A stretch of 64,000 nucleotides of DNA, from positions 22,480 to 86,479 of the forward strand of contig NZ_JAWDIE010000014.1 of assembly GCF_037688875.1 (NCBI RefSeq), written 5' to 3'. Position numbers and translations under genes: made by a program. The notes beneath the pieces are model-generated. The model had not been told where the DNA came from. It worked only from the letters and a program-made list of their open reading frames with translations, and searched no databases. The stretch is from Amphibiibacter pelophylacis (GTDB lineage Bacteria; Pseudomonadota; Gammaproteobacteria; Burkholderiales; Burkholderiaceae_C). Of the stretch, positions 52,493 to 60,617 are shown piece after piece (the first letter of the stretch is position 1; each line of letters starts with the position of its first letter).

Positions 52493-54004
52493 ATGAAAAT
52501 ACCGCGCCTGAGAACCGGTGGCAGCCTGTCTGTCGCCGGTTTTGTTTTTATCTGGACGCTGCTCTGGTGGGCCATGCGCACCCTGGCCCGCCCGAATCTG
52601 GACGGCTACGGCGACATGCTGGAGAACTACGCCTGGGGCCAGGTCTTTGAGTGGGGCACGCACAAGCACCCGCCGCTGCAGGCCTGGCTGGCCGGGGCCT
52701 GGTTTCGCGTCTGGCCGGACACGGCCTGGGCCTACTGGCTGCTGGCCGGTCTGAACGTGGCGGTGGCGCTGGCGGGGGTTGCCGCGCTGGCGCGTCAGGA
52801 CGCGAAAGCCGGGCGCAGCCGCAGTCTCGCGCTGGTGGCCGTGCTGCTGGCCGCGCTGGCGCTGCCCTACAGCACGCTGGCGGGCAAGCTCAACGCCAAC
52901 AGCGTGCTGCTGGCCGTGTGGCCCTGGCTGGTGTGGGTGCTGCTGCGCTCGGTGCGCGCACACGGTCGGCCGCTGCTGCAGGCCGTGGCACTGGGGCTGC
53001 TGGCTGCGCTGGCGATGCTGGGCAAATACTACTCGGCCGTACTGCTGACGGCGCTGGCGCTGGCGCTGCTGCTGTCGCCCAGCGGGCGGCGCTGGTACCT
53101 GACGCGCTGGCCCTGGCTGGCGCTGGCCGTGTGTCTGCTGGCGCTCTCGCCGCACATGGCCTGGCTGGTCCACCACGAAGGTCTGCCGCTGAAATATGTC
53201 GAAGATCAGGGCGATGGCCGGATCGGCGGGGTCAACCTGCTCAAGTTTGCGCTGGGCCCGCTGATGTACTGGGCGATTCCGCTGCTGGGCGTGCTGTGGG
53301 CGGTGCGTCGCCAGCCCCGGGCCGCCCTGCGTCGCATCTGGCGCGGTCCGGACGACATCCTGCTGACGGCCAGCGTGCTGGTCTGGGCGATTTCCATGGG
53401 TTTTGGGCTGTCGGGCTTTGTCGAGCTGTCGCTGCCCTGGATCATTCCCATCGGCTTTGCCTACACGGTGCTGCTGGTGCGGGCGCTGGATGATGGCCAG
53501 ATCGACGCCTGCGCGGCCGCTCTGCGCCGTCATGGCCTCAAAGGCGCTGCAGCCCTGCTGGGCCTGGCGGGGGTGATGACGGCCGTCAGCGCCTTCAAGC
53601 CGTCGCGCGCTTACGATCTGCCGCGCGAAGCCGCCGCCCAAGCGGTGATGGCGCTGTGGCAGCAGCAGCATCCGGGCCAGAAGCTGGCCTGGGTCAGCGG
53701 CGCCTGGCCGGAAATTGCCCTGTTGGCTTTTTATGGCGATGCGCAGGTGCGTGTGCTGCCCGAACGGCCCGACACCCCGGTCAGCCTGACGTTCTCGCGC
53801 CAGGGCCAGTTTGCCGGGCAGTGGGGCGCCTGGCTGTGTCCGGGCGCTGGGGCCGACGCCGCCTGCTCGGCGCAGGCGCAGCAGCTGGCCCGCCGCAGCG
53901 GTCAGCCGCTGCAGACCCTGACCGTGCATGCCAGCGGCTGGCGCTGGCACTGGCGTCAGCCGAAAGACGTGCCGTACAGCGTGGTGTTCATTCCGCCGAA
54001 CTGA
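52493..54004 (+). CDS. GT39/ArnT-like integral membrane glycosyltransferase
   Basis: A 503-residue polytopic membrane protein with about ten helices. The GT-C pattern is present near the N-terminus: DGYGDMLENYAW supplies an acidic pair in the first periplasmic loop, and HPPLQAWLAG matches the conserved HPPL of GT39/ArnT proteins. The C-terminal 100 residues form a soluble domain. It should transfer a sugar from a polyprenyl-phosphate donor to an envelope acceptor; the acceptor is unknown. AGGAGAGG precedes the ATG. It has no other glycan gene near. Confidence 0.8.
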   Translation: MKIPRLRTGGSLSVAGFVFIWTLLWWAMRTLARPNLDGYGDMLENYAWGQVFEWGTHKHPPLQAWLAGAWFRVWPDTAWAYWLLAGLNVAVALAGVAALARQDAKAGRSRSLALVAVLLAALALPYSTLAGKLNANSVLLAVWPWLVWVLLRSVRAHGRPLLQAVALGLLAALAMLGKYYSAVLLTALALALLLSPSGRRWYLTRWPWLALAVCLLALSPHMAWLVHHEGLPLKYVEDQGDGRIGGVNLLKFALGPLMYWAIPLLGVLWAVRRQPRAALRRIWRGPDDILLTASVLVWAISMGFGLSGFVELSLPWIIPIGFAYTVLLVRALDDGQIDACAAALRRHGLKGAAALLGLAGVMTAVSAFKPSRAYDLPREAAAQAVMALWQQQHPGQKLAWVSGAWPEIALLAFYGDAQVRVLPERPDTPVSLTFSRQGQFAGQWGAWLCPGAGADAACSAQAQQLARRSGQPLQTLTVHASGWRWHWRQPKDVPYSVVFIPPN

Positions 54005-54120
54005 CGCGGTCGGCACCGGAGGCGCGGCGTGAGTCCCCCGCCAAAAACGTCTCACACTGCCTCCCACACCGCCCGGGAGCGGGGCTAGACTGGTGGTCAT
54101 TCATTTGGCCTGGAGCCTGT

Positions 54121-54948
54121 ATGTCGCCCACCGATCCTGTCGATTGCGTCGATGCCGCCTTGAACGTCCTGCGCCAGCGTCTGCACAAAGCCCGCCCGCG
54201 CATCGCGCTGGTGCTGGGATCGGGCTGGGGCGGGGTGGCCGAGCGCATCGAAGCGCCGCAGCGCGTGTCTTACGCCGATCTGCCCGGCTTCCCCAAGCCG
54301 ACGGTGCAGGGCCACGCCAGCGATCTGCTGTGCGGCCGCATCGGCGCGCACGAGGTGGCGGTGCTGACCGGGCGCAAACACAGCTACGAAACCGGCGATG
54401 CCAGCGGCATGGTTGTGCCGCTGCGCACCCTGCGCGCCTGGGGCTGCGACGTGCTGGTGCAGACCAACGCCGCAGGCAGCGTGCGGGCCGATATGCCGCC
54501 CGGCAGCCTGATGCTGATGGCCGATCACCTCAACCTGGCGCAGCGCTCGCCGCTGGTTGGCGAGACCGGCTCCGCCCGCTTTGTCGATATGGCGCAGGCC
54601 TACGACCCCGATCTGCGCGCGCAGGCCCGGGCGCACGCCACGCAGCAGGGTCTGGCGCTGCACGAGGGCGTTTACGCCTGGCTGCTGGGCCCGCAGTTTG
54701 AAACCCCGGCCGAGATTCGCATGACGCAGGTCCTGGGCGCCGACGCCGTCGGCATGAGCACCGTGCCCGAAACCATCATCGCCCGCCACGCCGGGATGCG
54801 CGTGCTGGCGCTGTCGCTCATGACCAATATGGGCGCGGGGCTGTCGGCCGAGACCCTCAGCCACGCCCACACCCTGCAGCAGGCGCAGGCCAGCAGCGCC
54901 CACGCCAGCGGATTCCTGCATGGCTTGATCGCGGCACTGGCTCTTTGA
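54121..54948 (+). CDS. Purine nucleoside phosphorylase
   Basis: A 275-residue trimeric-type PNP/xanthosine phosphorylase. ALVLGSGWGG is the phosphate loop. GRKHSYETGDASGM, TNAAGSV and GPQFETPAEIR are family motifs, the first as in XapA/PunA types. It splits purine (deoxy)nucleosides to base and (deoxy)ribose-1-phosphate. GGAGCC is 7 nt before the ATG at 54121; the frame upstream lies in the shadow of the preceding gene. First gene of the deo operon. Confidence 0.93.
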   Translation: MSPTDPVDCVDAALNVLRQRLHKARPRIALVLGSGWGGVAERIEAPQRVSYADLPGFPKPTVQGHASDLLCGRIGAHEVAVLTGRKHSYETGDASGMVVPLRTLRAWGCDVLVQTNAAGSVRADMPPGSLMLMADHLNLAQRSPLVGETGSARFVDMAQAYDPDLRAQARAHATQQGLALHEGVYAWLLGPQFETPAEIRMTQVLGADAVGMSTVPETIIARHAGMRVLALSLMTNMGAGLSAETLSHAHTLQQAQASSAHASGFLHGLIAALAL

Positions 54949-54996
54949 CACGGCGAGCCGTCATCTTCCTCCCCTCATTCTTTTTGGAGACTGTTT

Positions 54997-55794
54997 ATGG
55001 ATATCGCCTCTGACACCGGCTGCGCCCGACTGGCGCTGGCCTGCCTGGATTTGACCGAGCTGGGCGACGCCTGCACCGAGGCCGATGTGGCCGCGCTGTG
55101 CCGCAAGGCCCAGGGCGAGGTCGGCGGCGTAGCGGGCGTGCTGCCGCGCACGGCGGCGGTCTGCGTCTGGCCGCGCTTTGTGGCGCAGGCGCGTGCGGCG
55201 TTGCCGCCGGGCATTGCGGTGGCGGCGGTGGTCAACTTCCCCGGCGGCGACGAGGCGCTGGAGGCCGTCACCGCGCAGGTCGACACCATCCGCAGTGGCG
55301 GCGGGCAGGAGGTGGATGTCGTCCTGCCCTGGCGCGCCCTGCAGGCGGGCGATGACGCCGCCTGCACCCGCCTGCTCAACGGCGTGCGCCAGGCCAGCCG
55401 GGGGCTGGTGCTCAAGCTGATTCTGGAATCGGGCGCGCTGGACGCCGCGCAGATCGCCCGCGCCAGCGCGCTGGGCCTGGCGGCGGGGGTGGATTTTCTC
55501 AAGACCAGCACCGGCAAGATTCCGCAGGGCGCCAGCCTGGAGGCCGTGCAGATCATGCTGGCCGCCATGGCCGCCGACCCGCGCCGGGACAGTCTGGGCC
55601 TGAAGCCTTCGGGCGGCATCCGCACGGTGGCGGACACGCGGCCGTATTTCCAGGCCGTGCGTGACACGCTGGGCGATGCGGCGCTGGTTCCGGCGCGTTT
55701 TCGCATTGGCGCCAGCGGCCTGTGGAACGACATCGCCCGCGTGCTGGGCGCCACGGCGGAAGCTCCCGCGCCGGGCGCCAACCCGCACTACTGA
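54997..55794 (+). CDS. deoC: Deoxyribose-phosphate aldolase
   Basis: A 265-residue class I aldolase splitting 2-deoxyribose-5-phosphate to acetaldehyde and glyceraldehyde-3-phosphate. It has LKLILESG (proton-relay lysine), DFLKTSTGK (Schiff-base lysine), VNFPGG and LKPSGGIR. Second gene of the operon, 48 bp after the PNP and 25 bp before deoA. Confidence 0.96.
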   Translation: MDIASDTGCARLALACLDLTELGDACTEADVAALCRKAQGEVGGVAGVLPRTAAVCVWPRFVAQARAALPPGIAVAAVVNFPGGDEALEAVTAQVDTIRSGGGQEVDVVLPWRALQAGDDAACTRLLNGVRQASRGLVLKLILESGALDAAQIARASALGLAAGVDFLKTSTGKIPQGASLEAVQIMLAAMAADPRRDSLGLKPSGGIRTVADTRPYFQAVRDTLGDAALVPARFRIGASGLWNDIARVLGATAEAPAPGANPHY

Positions 55795-55819
55795 TCCACC
55801 GCTGACCGGAGGCACCGCC

Positions 55820-57139
55820 ATGCTGGCGCAGGAAATCATCCGCATCAAACGCGACGGCGGCGCGCTCGACCCCGCCATGATCCAGCGCTTTGTCGACGGC
55901 CTGGTCGATGGCAGCTGGAGCGAAGGCCAGGTGGCCGCGCTGGCCATGGCGATTTTCTTCCGGGGGATGGATCGCGCCGAGCGCGTGGCGCTGACCCTGG
56001 CCATGCGCGATTCGGGCGAACGCATGGACTGGTGCGGCCAGGATTTACCCGGGTCGGTGCTGGACAAGCACTCCAGCGGCGGCGTGGGCGACAAGGTCAG
56101 CCTGATGCTGGCACCCCTGGTCGCGGCCTGCGGCGGCGTGGTCCCGATGATTTCGGGGCGCGGCCTGGGCCACACCGGCGGTACGCTGGACAAGTTCGAC
56201 AGCATCCCCGGCTACCAGACCGCGCCCGACTTGGCCACGCTGCGCCGGGCGGTGCGCGAAGCCGGCTGTGCCATCGTCGGGCAGACGGCGGACCTGGTTC
56301 CGGCCGACCGGCGGCTGTACGGCATCCGCGACGTCACCGCCACGGTCGAGCCCGTAGCGTTGATCACGGCCAGCATCCTGTCCAAAAAACTGGCCGCCGG
56401 GCTGCAGTCGCTGGTGATGGACGTGAAGGTGGGCAACGGCGCTTTCGCGCCCCGGCTGGACGTGGCGCGCGAGCTGGCGACCTCGCTGGTCCAGGTCGCC
56501 CGGGGGGCCGGGCTGCCCACGCACGCCTGGCTGACCGACATGAACCAGGTGCTGGGCACGAGCGCGGGCAATGCCGTCGAGGTGCGCGAAGCCATCGCCT
56601 TCCTGACCACGCCGCGGCGCGATGCGCGCCTGCTGGACGTGACGCTGGCGCTGGGTGCCGAGCTGCTGCAGCTGGGAGGCCTGTGCGCCACGCCGGACGC
56701 CGCCCGCGAGCGCCTGCTGCACGCGCTGGACAGCGGCGCTGCCGCCGAGCGCTTCGCCCGCATGGTCGCGGCGCTGGGCGGCCCGGCCGATCTGCTGGAG
56801 CGTCCTGACCACTACGTGGCCGAAGCCCCCGTGGTGCAGCCCGTGCTGGCGCCACGCAGCGGCTTCATCGCGGGCATGGCCACGCGCGACATCGGCGTGG
56901 CCGTCATCACCCTGGGCGGCGGACGCCACCGCGCCAGCGATCCGGTCGATGGCCGCGTGGGCTTCAGCCAGTTCGTTCAGGTGGGGCAGGCGGTGCAGGC
57001 GGGCGAGCCCCTCGCCGTCGTCCATGCCGCCGATGCTGCGTCGTTTGAGCGGGCTAGGGCCGATCTGCTGGCCGCGCTGCAGTGGTCGGATGCGCCTGTG
57101 GCCTCATCCCCGGTTCTTCTTGAAAAAATCACGGCATAA
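55820..57139 (+). CDS. deoA: Thymidine phosphorylase
   Basis: A 439-residue enzyme that converts thymidine plus phosphate to thymine and deoxyribose-1-phosphate. The signature LDKHSSGGVGDKVSLMLAP and the SGRGLGHTGGTLDK segment are exact for the family, with VGQTADLVPADRRLYGIRD and MDVKVGNGAF. It completes pyrimidine deoxynucleoside entry into the pathway. Confidence 0.97.
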   Translation: MLAQEIIRIKRDGGALDPAMIQRFVDGLVDGSWSEGQVAALAMAIFFRGMDRAERVALTLAMRDSGERMDWCGQDLPGSVLDKHSSGGVGDKVSLMLAPLVAACGGVVPMISGRGLGHTGGTLDKFDSIPGYQTAPDLATLRRAVREAGCAIVGQTADLVPADRRLYGIRDVTATVEPVALITASILSKKLAAGLQSLVMDVKVGNGAFAPRLDVARELATSLVQVARGAGLPTHAWLTDMNQVLGTSAGNAVEVREAIAFLTTPRRDARLLDVTLALGAELLQLGGLCATPDAARERLLHALDSGAAAERFARMVAALGGPADLLERPDHYVAEAPVVQPVLAPRSGFIAGMATRDIGVAVITLGGGRHRASDPVDGRVGFSQFVQVGQAVQAGEPLAVVHAADAASFERARADLLAALQWSDAPVASSPVLLEKITA

Positions 57140-57178
57140 GTTGCGAAACTGACGGCCCAACCCACGAGAGAAATCACC

Positions 57179-58402
57179 ATGTCCCGAGCCATTGTCATCG
57201 TGCTGGATTCCTTTGGTCTGGGCGCCGCGCCCGACGCCGACCGCTTTGGCGACACCGGCGCCAGCACGCTGGGCCACATCGCCCGCTGGGCTGTGCAGCA
57301 GGGGCGGCCGCTGCACCTGCCCAACCTGCTGGCGCTGGGCCTGGGCCAGGCGGCGCAGGCCACCAGCGGCGCCTGGCCCGACGGCCTGCCGCACACACAG
57401 CCTGCGCGGGCGGTGTATGGCGCTGCCGCCGAGATCAGCTTCGGCAAAGACACGCCCAGCGGCCACTGGGAGATGATGGGCTGCCCCGTGCCCTTCGACT
57501 GGGGCTACTTTGCCCCCGCACCGGCATCCGCACCCGCCGGGCAGAGCGTTTTTCCGCCCGAGCTGATGGCGCAGTGGCTGGCCGAATGCGGCCTGGAAGG
57601 CAGCCTGTGCAACGGCCACGGCAGCGGCACCGAAGTGATCGCGCAGTTCGGCGACGAGCATGTGCGCACCGGCTGGCCCATCTGCTACACCAGCGCCGAC
57701 AGCGTCTTCCAGGTGGCGGCGCACGAGACGCATTTCGGGCTGGAGCGCCTGCTGGACATCTGCGTCAAGGCCAAGCCGATTTTTGACCAGGCGCGCATCG
57801 CCCGCATCATCGCCCGGCCCTTCAAGGGCGAATCGGGCGCTTATGTGCGCACCGGCAACCGCCGCGACTACACCACGCCCCCGCCCGGCGAGACGTTGAT
57901 GGATCGCCTGCTGGCGCAGGGCCGCGAAGTCCACGCCGTGGGCAAGATCGGCGACATTTTCGCCCACCGGGGCGTCAGCCGCCTGTGGAAAGCCGACGGC
58001 AACGCCGCCCTGTGCGCCGCCACGCTGGACGCGCTGGACGCCTGCCCGGACGGCGGCATGGTCTTCACCAACCTGGTCGATTTCGACATGCACTACGGCC
58101 ACCGCCGCGACGTGGCCGGTTACGCCGACGCGCTGGAAGCCTTCGACGCCTGGCTGCCGCAGCTCCAGGCCCGCCTGCGACCGGACGACGTGCTGGCCAT
58201 CAGCGCCGACCACGGCTGCGACCCCACCTGGCCCGGCAGCGACCACACCCGCGAGTGCGTGCCGCTGCTGTTCAGCGGGCCTGGCATCCACGCCGCGCAC
58301 GATCTGGGCCGCGTCGACACCTTCGCCGACCTCGGCCAGAGCCTGTCCCACTGGCTGGGCGTGGGGGCGCTGGCGCATGGGGTGAATCGGCTGGGGCAGT
58401 GA
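57179..58402 (+). CDS. deoB: Phosphopentomutase
   Basis: A 407-residue Mn-dependent enzyme of the alkaline-phosphatase superfamily. It moves phosphate from C1 to C5 of (deoxy)ribose, feeding DeoC. It has RAIVIVLDSFGLGAAPDADR, GKDTPSGHWEMMG with the catalytic Thr, NLVDFDMHYGHRRD, and SADHGCDPTWPGSDHTRE. Last gene of the PNP-deoC-deoA-deoB operon. No DeoR/CytR-type regulator is in the window. Confidence 0.97.
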   Translation: MSRAIVIVLDSFGLGAAPDADRFGDTGASTLGHIARWAVQQGRPLHLPNLLALGLGQAAQATSGAWPDGLPHTQPARAVYGAAAEISFGKDTPSGHWEMMGCPVPFDWGYFAPAPASAPAGQSVFPPELMAQWLAECGLEGSLCNGHGSGTEVIAQFGDEHVRTGWPICYTSADSVFQVAAHETHFGLERLLDICVKAKPIFDQARIARIIARPFKGESGAYVRTGNRRDYTTPPPGETLMDRLLAQGREVHAVGKIGDIFAHRGVSRLWKADGNAALCAATLDALDACPDGGMVFTNLVDFDMHYGHRRDVAGYADALEAFDAWLPQLQARLRPDDVLAISADHGCDPTWPGSDHTRECVPLLFSGPGIHAAHDLGRVDTFADLGQSLSHWLGVGALAHGVNRLGQ

Positions 58403-58437
58403 CGGCGCAGTTGCGCTATCGCTATTGATGCACTTGC

Positions 58438-58899
58438 CTACAGCCAGCGGCGAACTTCCTGCAGATAGTTTCTGTAGGGCTCGCCGAAAATCTGCAACAG
58501 GTGATCTTCCTCGGGTTTGATCTGGAAGCGGGTGATATATGAGGCGAATATTACCGGCCCGATCAGCGCTGGGATGGATTGCAGATACAGCGCCCACGCC
58601 GTCAAAGTCAGTGCCATCCCGACATACATGGGATTGCGGGTGATGCGGTAAATGCCGTGTGTCACCAATACCGACGATTTCTGCGGCGACAGCGGATTGA
58701 TGGTGGTTTTGTTCCGGATGAACTGGATAATGCCAAACACATCAAACACCAGGCCCACGCACAGCACCGGAACCGCCAGCCACGCGGTCCAATGCGGTAA
58801 TACGAAAAATCCAGTCGCCCAACCAGCCAGCCAGCCCATCAAAAGCGCCAGAAGCAGCGCGACGATGGGCGGTGGGATTTTGGTGTTCAGGGCGTTCAT
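58438..58899 (-). CDS. Isoprenylcysteine/phospholipid methyltransferase-like membrane protein
   Basis: A 153-residue protein with four hydrophobic segments. The C-terminal half has the ICMT/PEMT pattern GIYRITRNPMYVGMAL followed by an EED...FGEPYRNYLQEV segment that binds SAM in the family. The biological substrate is not known for bacterial members. The start is the ATG at 58899, with AGG upstream lying over the stop of the preceding excalibur frame; an in-frame start further upstream lies inside that frame. Last gene on the reverse strand before deoB. Confidence 0.85.
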   Translation of the reverse strand: MNALNTKIPPPIVALLLALLMGWLAGWATGFFVLPHWTAWLAVPVLCVGLVFDVFGIIQFIRNKTTINPLSPQKSSVLVTHGIYRITRNPMYVGMALTLTAWALYLQSIPALIGPVIFASYITRFQIKPEEDHLLQIFGEPYRNYLQEVRRWL

Positions 58900-58906
58900 G
58901 GGGGGC

Positions 58907-59164
58907 TTACCTGCCGCACCACTGTGCCTCGCAGGGCACGCGGTCGTTGTCACCATCCATTTCGACGGTAGGGCAGTTTTTCAGGAAATACGTCGCCTCG
59001 GCGCATGAGGTCATCTGCGAGCAGAATTTTCGGCCGTCGCAGCGGTAGATAGGAGCTGCTGATACTGCCAGTGACTGGGTGATCGCAAGTGTCGCGAGAG
59101 CCAGCCTGGCGAGGTGGTGAAGGCGGACTAGGGTATTGATGTTTACGAGTGGTGAGATTGCGAT
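58907..59164 (-). pseudogene. Exported excalibur-domain protein lacking a start codon
   Basis: An uninterrupted frame bounded by TAA at 59165-59167 and a TAA stop at 58907-58909. It encodes a signal-peptide-like stretch (LARLALATLAITQSLAVSA) and a complete excalibur domain: CDGRKFCSQMTSCAEA, YFLKNCPTVEMDGDNDR and VPCEAQWC, with the DxDNDxxxCE calcium-binding loop and six Cys. No ATG, GTG or TTG exists upstream of the domain. GTA AAC ATC at 59146 is where a start would be expected, so GTG to GTA is a simple explanation. It stops 8 nt before the methyltransferase start. It is either a start-loss pseudogene or uses a rare initiation codon. Confidence 0.7.
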
Positions 59165-59198
59165 TTATTGGCTCACTCAAATTCTCTGCGAAATTGAT

Positions 59199-59434
59199 TT
59201 ACATCTTCTTCAGCATCGCATCGTAATCGGCATGCGAGCCAACCCAGAACCGACTGCAAATTCAGATAATGCCTCGTTGGCCAGCGATTCGAGAATATTT
59301 TCCGAAGTACTGAAAAGATGAGCCCACTTTTGCTAGGATTTTATTTCATCTATGAGTAAATTAGCCAGAACATCCTGTTCGCTGGGGGGTAATTTTGCAA
59401 CTTCGCCCAGAACCTGTTCGAGAGAGTTTTTCAT
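59199..59434 (-). pseudogene. Remnant toxin-antitoxin module (antitoxin with amber stop fused to toxin tail)
   Basis: From the ATG at 59434 the frame reads MKNSLEQVLGEVAKLPPSEQ and DVLANLLIDEIKS, then TAG at 59333-59335. It continues in the same frame as QKWAHLFSTSENILESLANEALSEFA, which is how intact antitoxins of this type continue. At about 59255 the sequence passes in a shifted frame into SRFWVGSHADYDAMLKKM and a stop (59199-59201), the usual C-terminal end of a RelE-type toxin. So the antitoxin carries a nonsense mutation, and most of the toxin is deleted. Family naming is from pattern memory. Confidence 0.65.
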
Positions 59435-59504
59435 GGGATTCCTTGAGGTGTACGGCAGTAGAGTGTTTTCGTGACTTGTTGGCGAAGAGGTCTGGTTTGT
59501 GAAT

Positions 59505-59738
59505 TCAGCCGTTGATTTCATCAATAAATTCGCCGTCCTCCATGTAGCTTGCAATGCCTCGATCCAGTCTTTCGAGCGTTTTGTGCAGTGACTTGCCTTT
59601 GTGTATCAAGGCGACGGGCATGTTGGATTCATCGGAGGCAATGACACAGCATAAGCCATTGATTTCTGTCTGAATTGAAATCGAATGACCCAATGCGATC
59701 CATTCGGCAATATTTTTGAAGGAGAGATCGAAATTCAT
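59505..59738 (-). CDS. Hypothetical protein, 77 residues
   Basis: A small acidic protein beginning MNFDLSFKNIAEWIALGHS. I do not recognise the family. It has no signal peptide or membrane segment, contains CCVIASDESNMPVALIHKGKS in the middle, and ends in acidic EDGEFIDEING. Codon use is AT-richer than in the surrounding genes. It lies between two toxin-antitoxin remnants on the same strand, so it may be part of the same accessory insertion. The Shine-Dalgarno is weak. It may be a real small gene or a fragment. Confidence 0.45.
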   Translation of the reverse strand: MNFDLSFKNIAEWIALGHSISIQTEINGLCCVIASDESNMPVALIHKGKSLHKTLERLDRGIASYMEDGEFIDEING

Positions 59739-59766
59739 GTTGTTTTCAAATGAGCGATTACTGAAA

Positions 59767-59967
59767 TCATACGACTTCGTCGCTGCGATGGGTTATTAAT
59801 GGCGATAGCCCCGTTTTTTGCCGCGCTTCAATGACAGGTGAAGACACCACACGCAGGTGCCCCGCCTTCATTTCCTGCACGGCCTGCAGAAGTTCAGCAG
59901 CAAGATCGCGCCCAGTTTCAAAGCTGGCGAGTTCTTTGTCAGTGAGGGGTTGATTTGAGAATTTCAT
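59767..59967 (-). pseudogene. Truncated XRE/HigA-type antitoxin
   Basis: A 66-codon frame. MKAGHLRVV and the following VIEARQKTGLS resemble the segment just before and into the helix-turn-helix of HigA/NadS-type antitoxins. The homology stops at KTGLS, where the recognition helix should continue (usually SQxxFA). It is replaced by PLITHRSDEVV and a stop. About half of the expected protein is missing. Its ATG overlaps the nth stop (ATGA), with AAGG upstream. Confidence 0.6.
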
Positions 59968-60617
59968 ATCGCCTTCTTCTGCTTCTTCAAAAACCGCTTC
60001 CCCTCGTCGCAGCAATCCGCCACGGCGCACTGCGCGCATTTGGGCGAGCGGGCGGTGCAGATATAGCGGCCGTGCAGGATCAGCCAGTGGTGGGCGTGAA
60101 GCATAAATTCGGGCGGGATGCGGCGCAGCAGGCCCTGTTCGACCGCCAGCGGGGTTTTGCCGGGGGCCAGGCCCGTGCGGTTGCCCAAGCGGAAAATGTG
60201 CGTATCGACCGCCATGGTGGGCTGGCCGAAGGCCACGTTGAGCACCACATTGGCGGTTTTGCGGCCGACGCCGGGCAGGGCTTCGAGGGCTTCGCGGGTG
60301 GCGGGGACTTCGCCGCCGTGCGCATCCAGCAGGATCTGGCAGGTGGCCAGCACGTTTTTGGCCTTGGTGTGGAAGAGGCCGATGGTGCGGATGGCGTCTT
60401 CCAGGCGCTCCAGCCCCAGAGCTAGCATCGCCTGGGGCGTGCGGGCGACGGGGAAGAGGCGGTGCGTGGCCTTGTTGACGCTCACGTCGGTGGCCTGCGC
60501 CGATAGCATCACCGCAATCAGCAGCTCGAAGGGGCTGGTGTATTCCAGCTCGGTGCGCGGCTCGGGGTTGGCGGCCTGCAGGGTGGCAAAGAAGCGGGTG
60601 ATTTCGGCGCGGTTCAT
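59964..60617 (-). CDS. nth: Endonuclease III
   Basis: A 217-residue DNA glycosylase/AP lyase removing oxidised pyrimidines. The HhH motif LPGVGRKTANVV contains the catalytic lysine, followed by the catalytic Asp in AVDTHIFRL. The 4Fe-4S cluster ligands are in CTARSPKCAQCAVADCC (C-x6-C-x2-C-x5-C). ELLIAVMLSAQATDVSVN is conserved. It follows the DMT transporter with an ATGA overlap. nth also follows the rsx genes in E. coli, where rsxB lies in the same operon. Confidence 0.97.
   Translation of the reverse strand: MNRAEITRFFATLQAANPEPRTELEYTSPFELLIAVMLSAQATDVSVNKATHRLFPVARTPQAMLALGLERLEDAIRTIGLFHTKAKNVLATCQILLDAHGGEVPATREALEALPGVGRKTANVVLNVAFGQPTMAVDTHIFRLGNRTGLAPGKTPLAVEQGLLRRIPPEFMLHAHHWLILHGRYICTARSPKCAQCAVADCCDEGKRFLKKQKKAI

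Noticed and set aside
58950..59180. A 76-codon frame overlapping the excalibur region
   Set aside because: Its product is basic and Pro/Ser-rich without any domain, while the overlapping frame encodes a clear excalibur domain and signal peptide.
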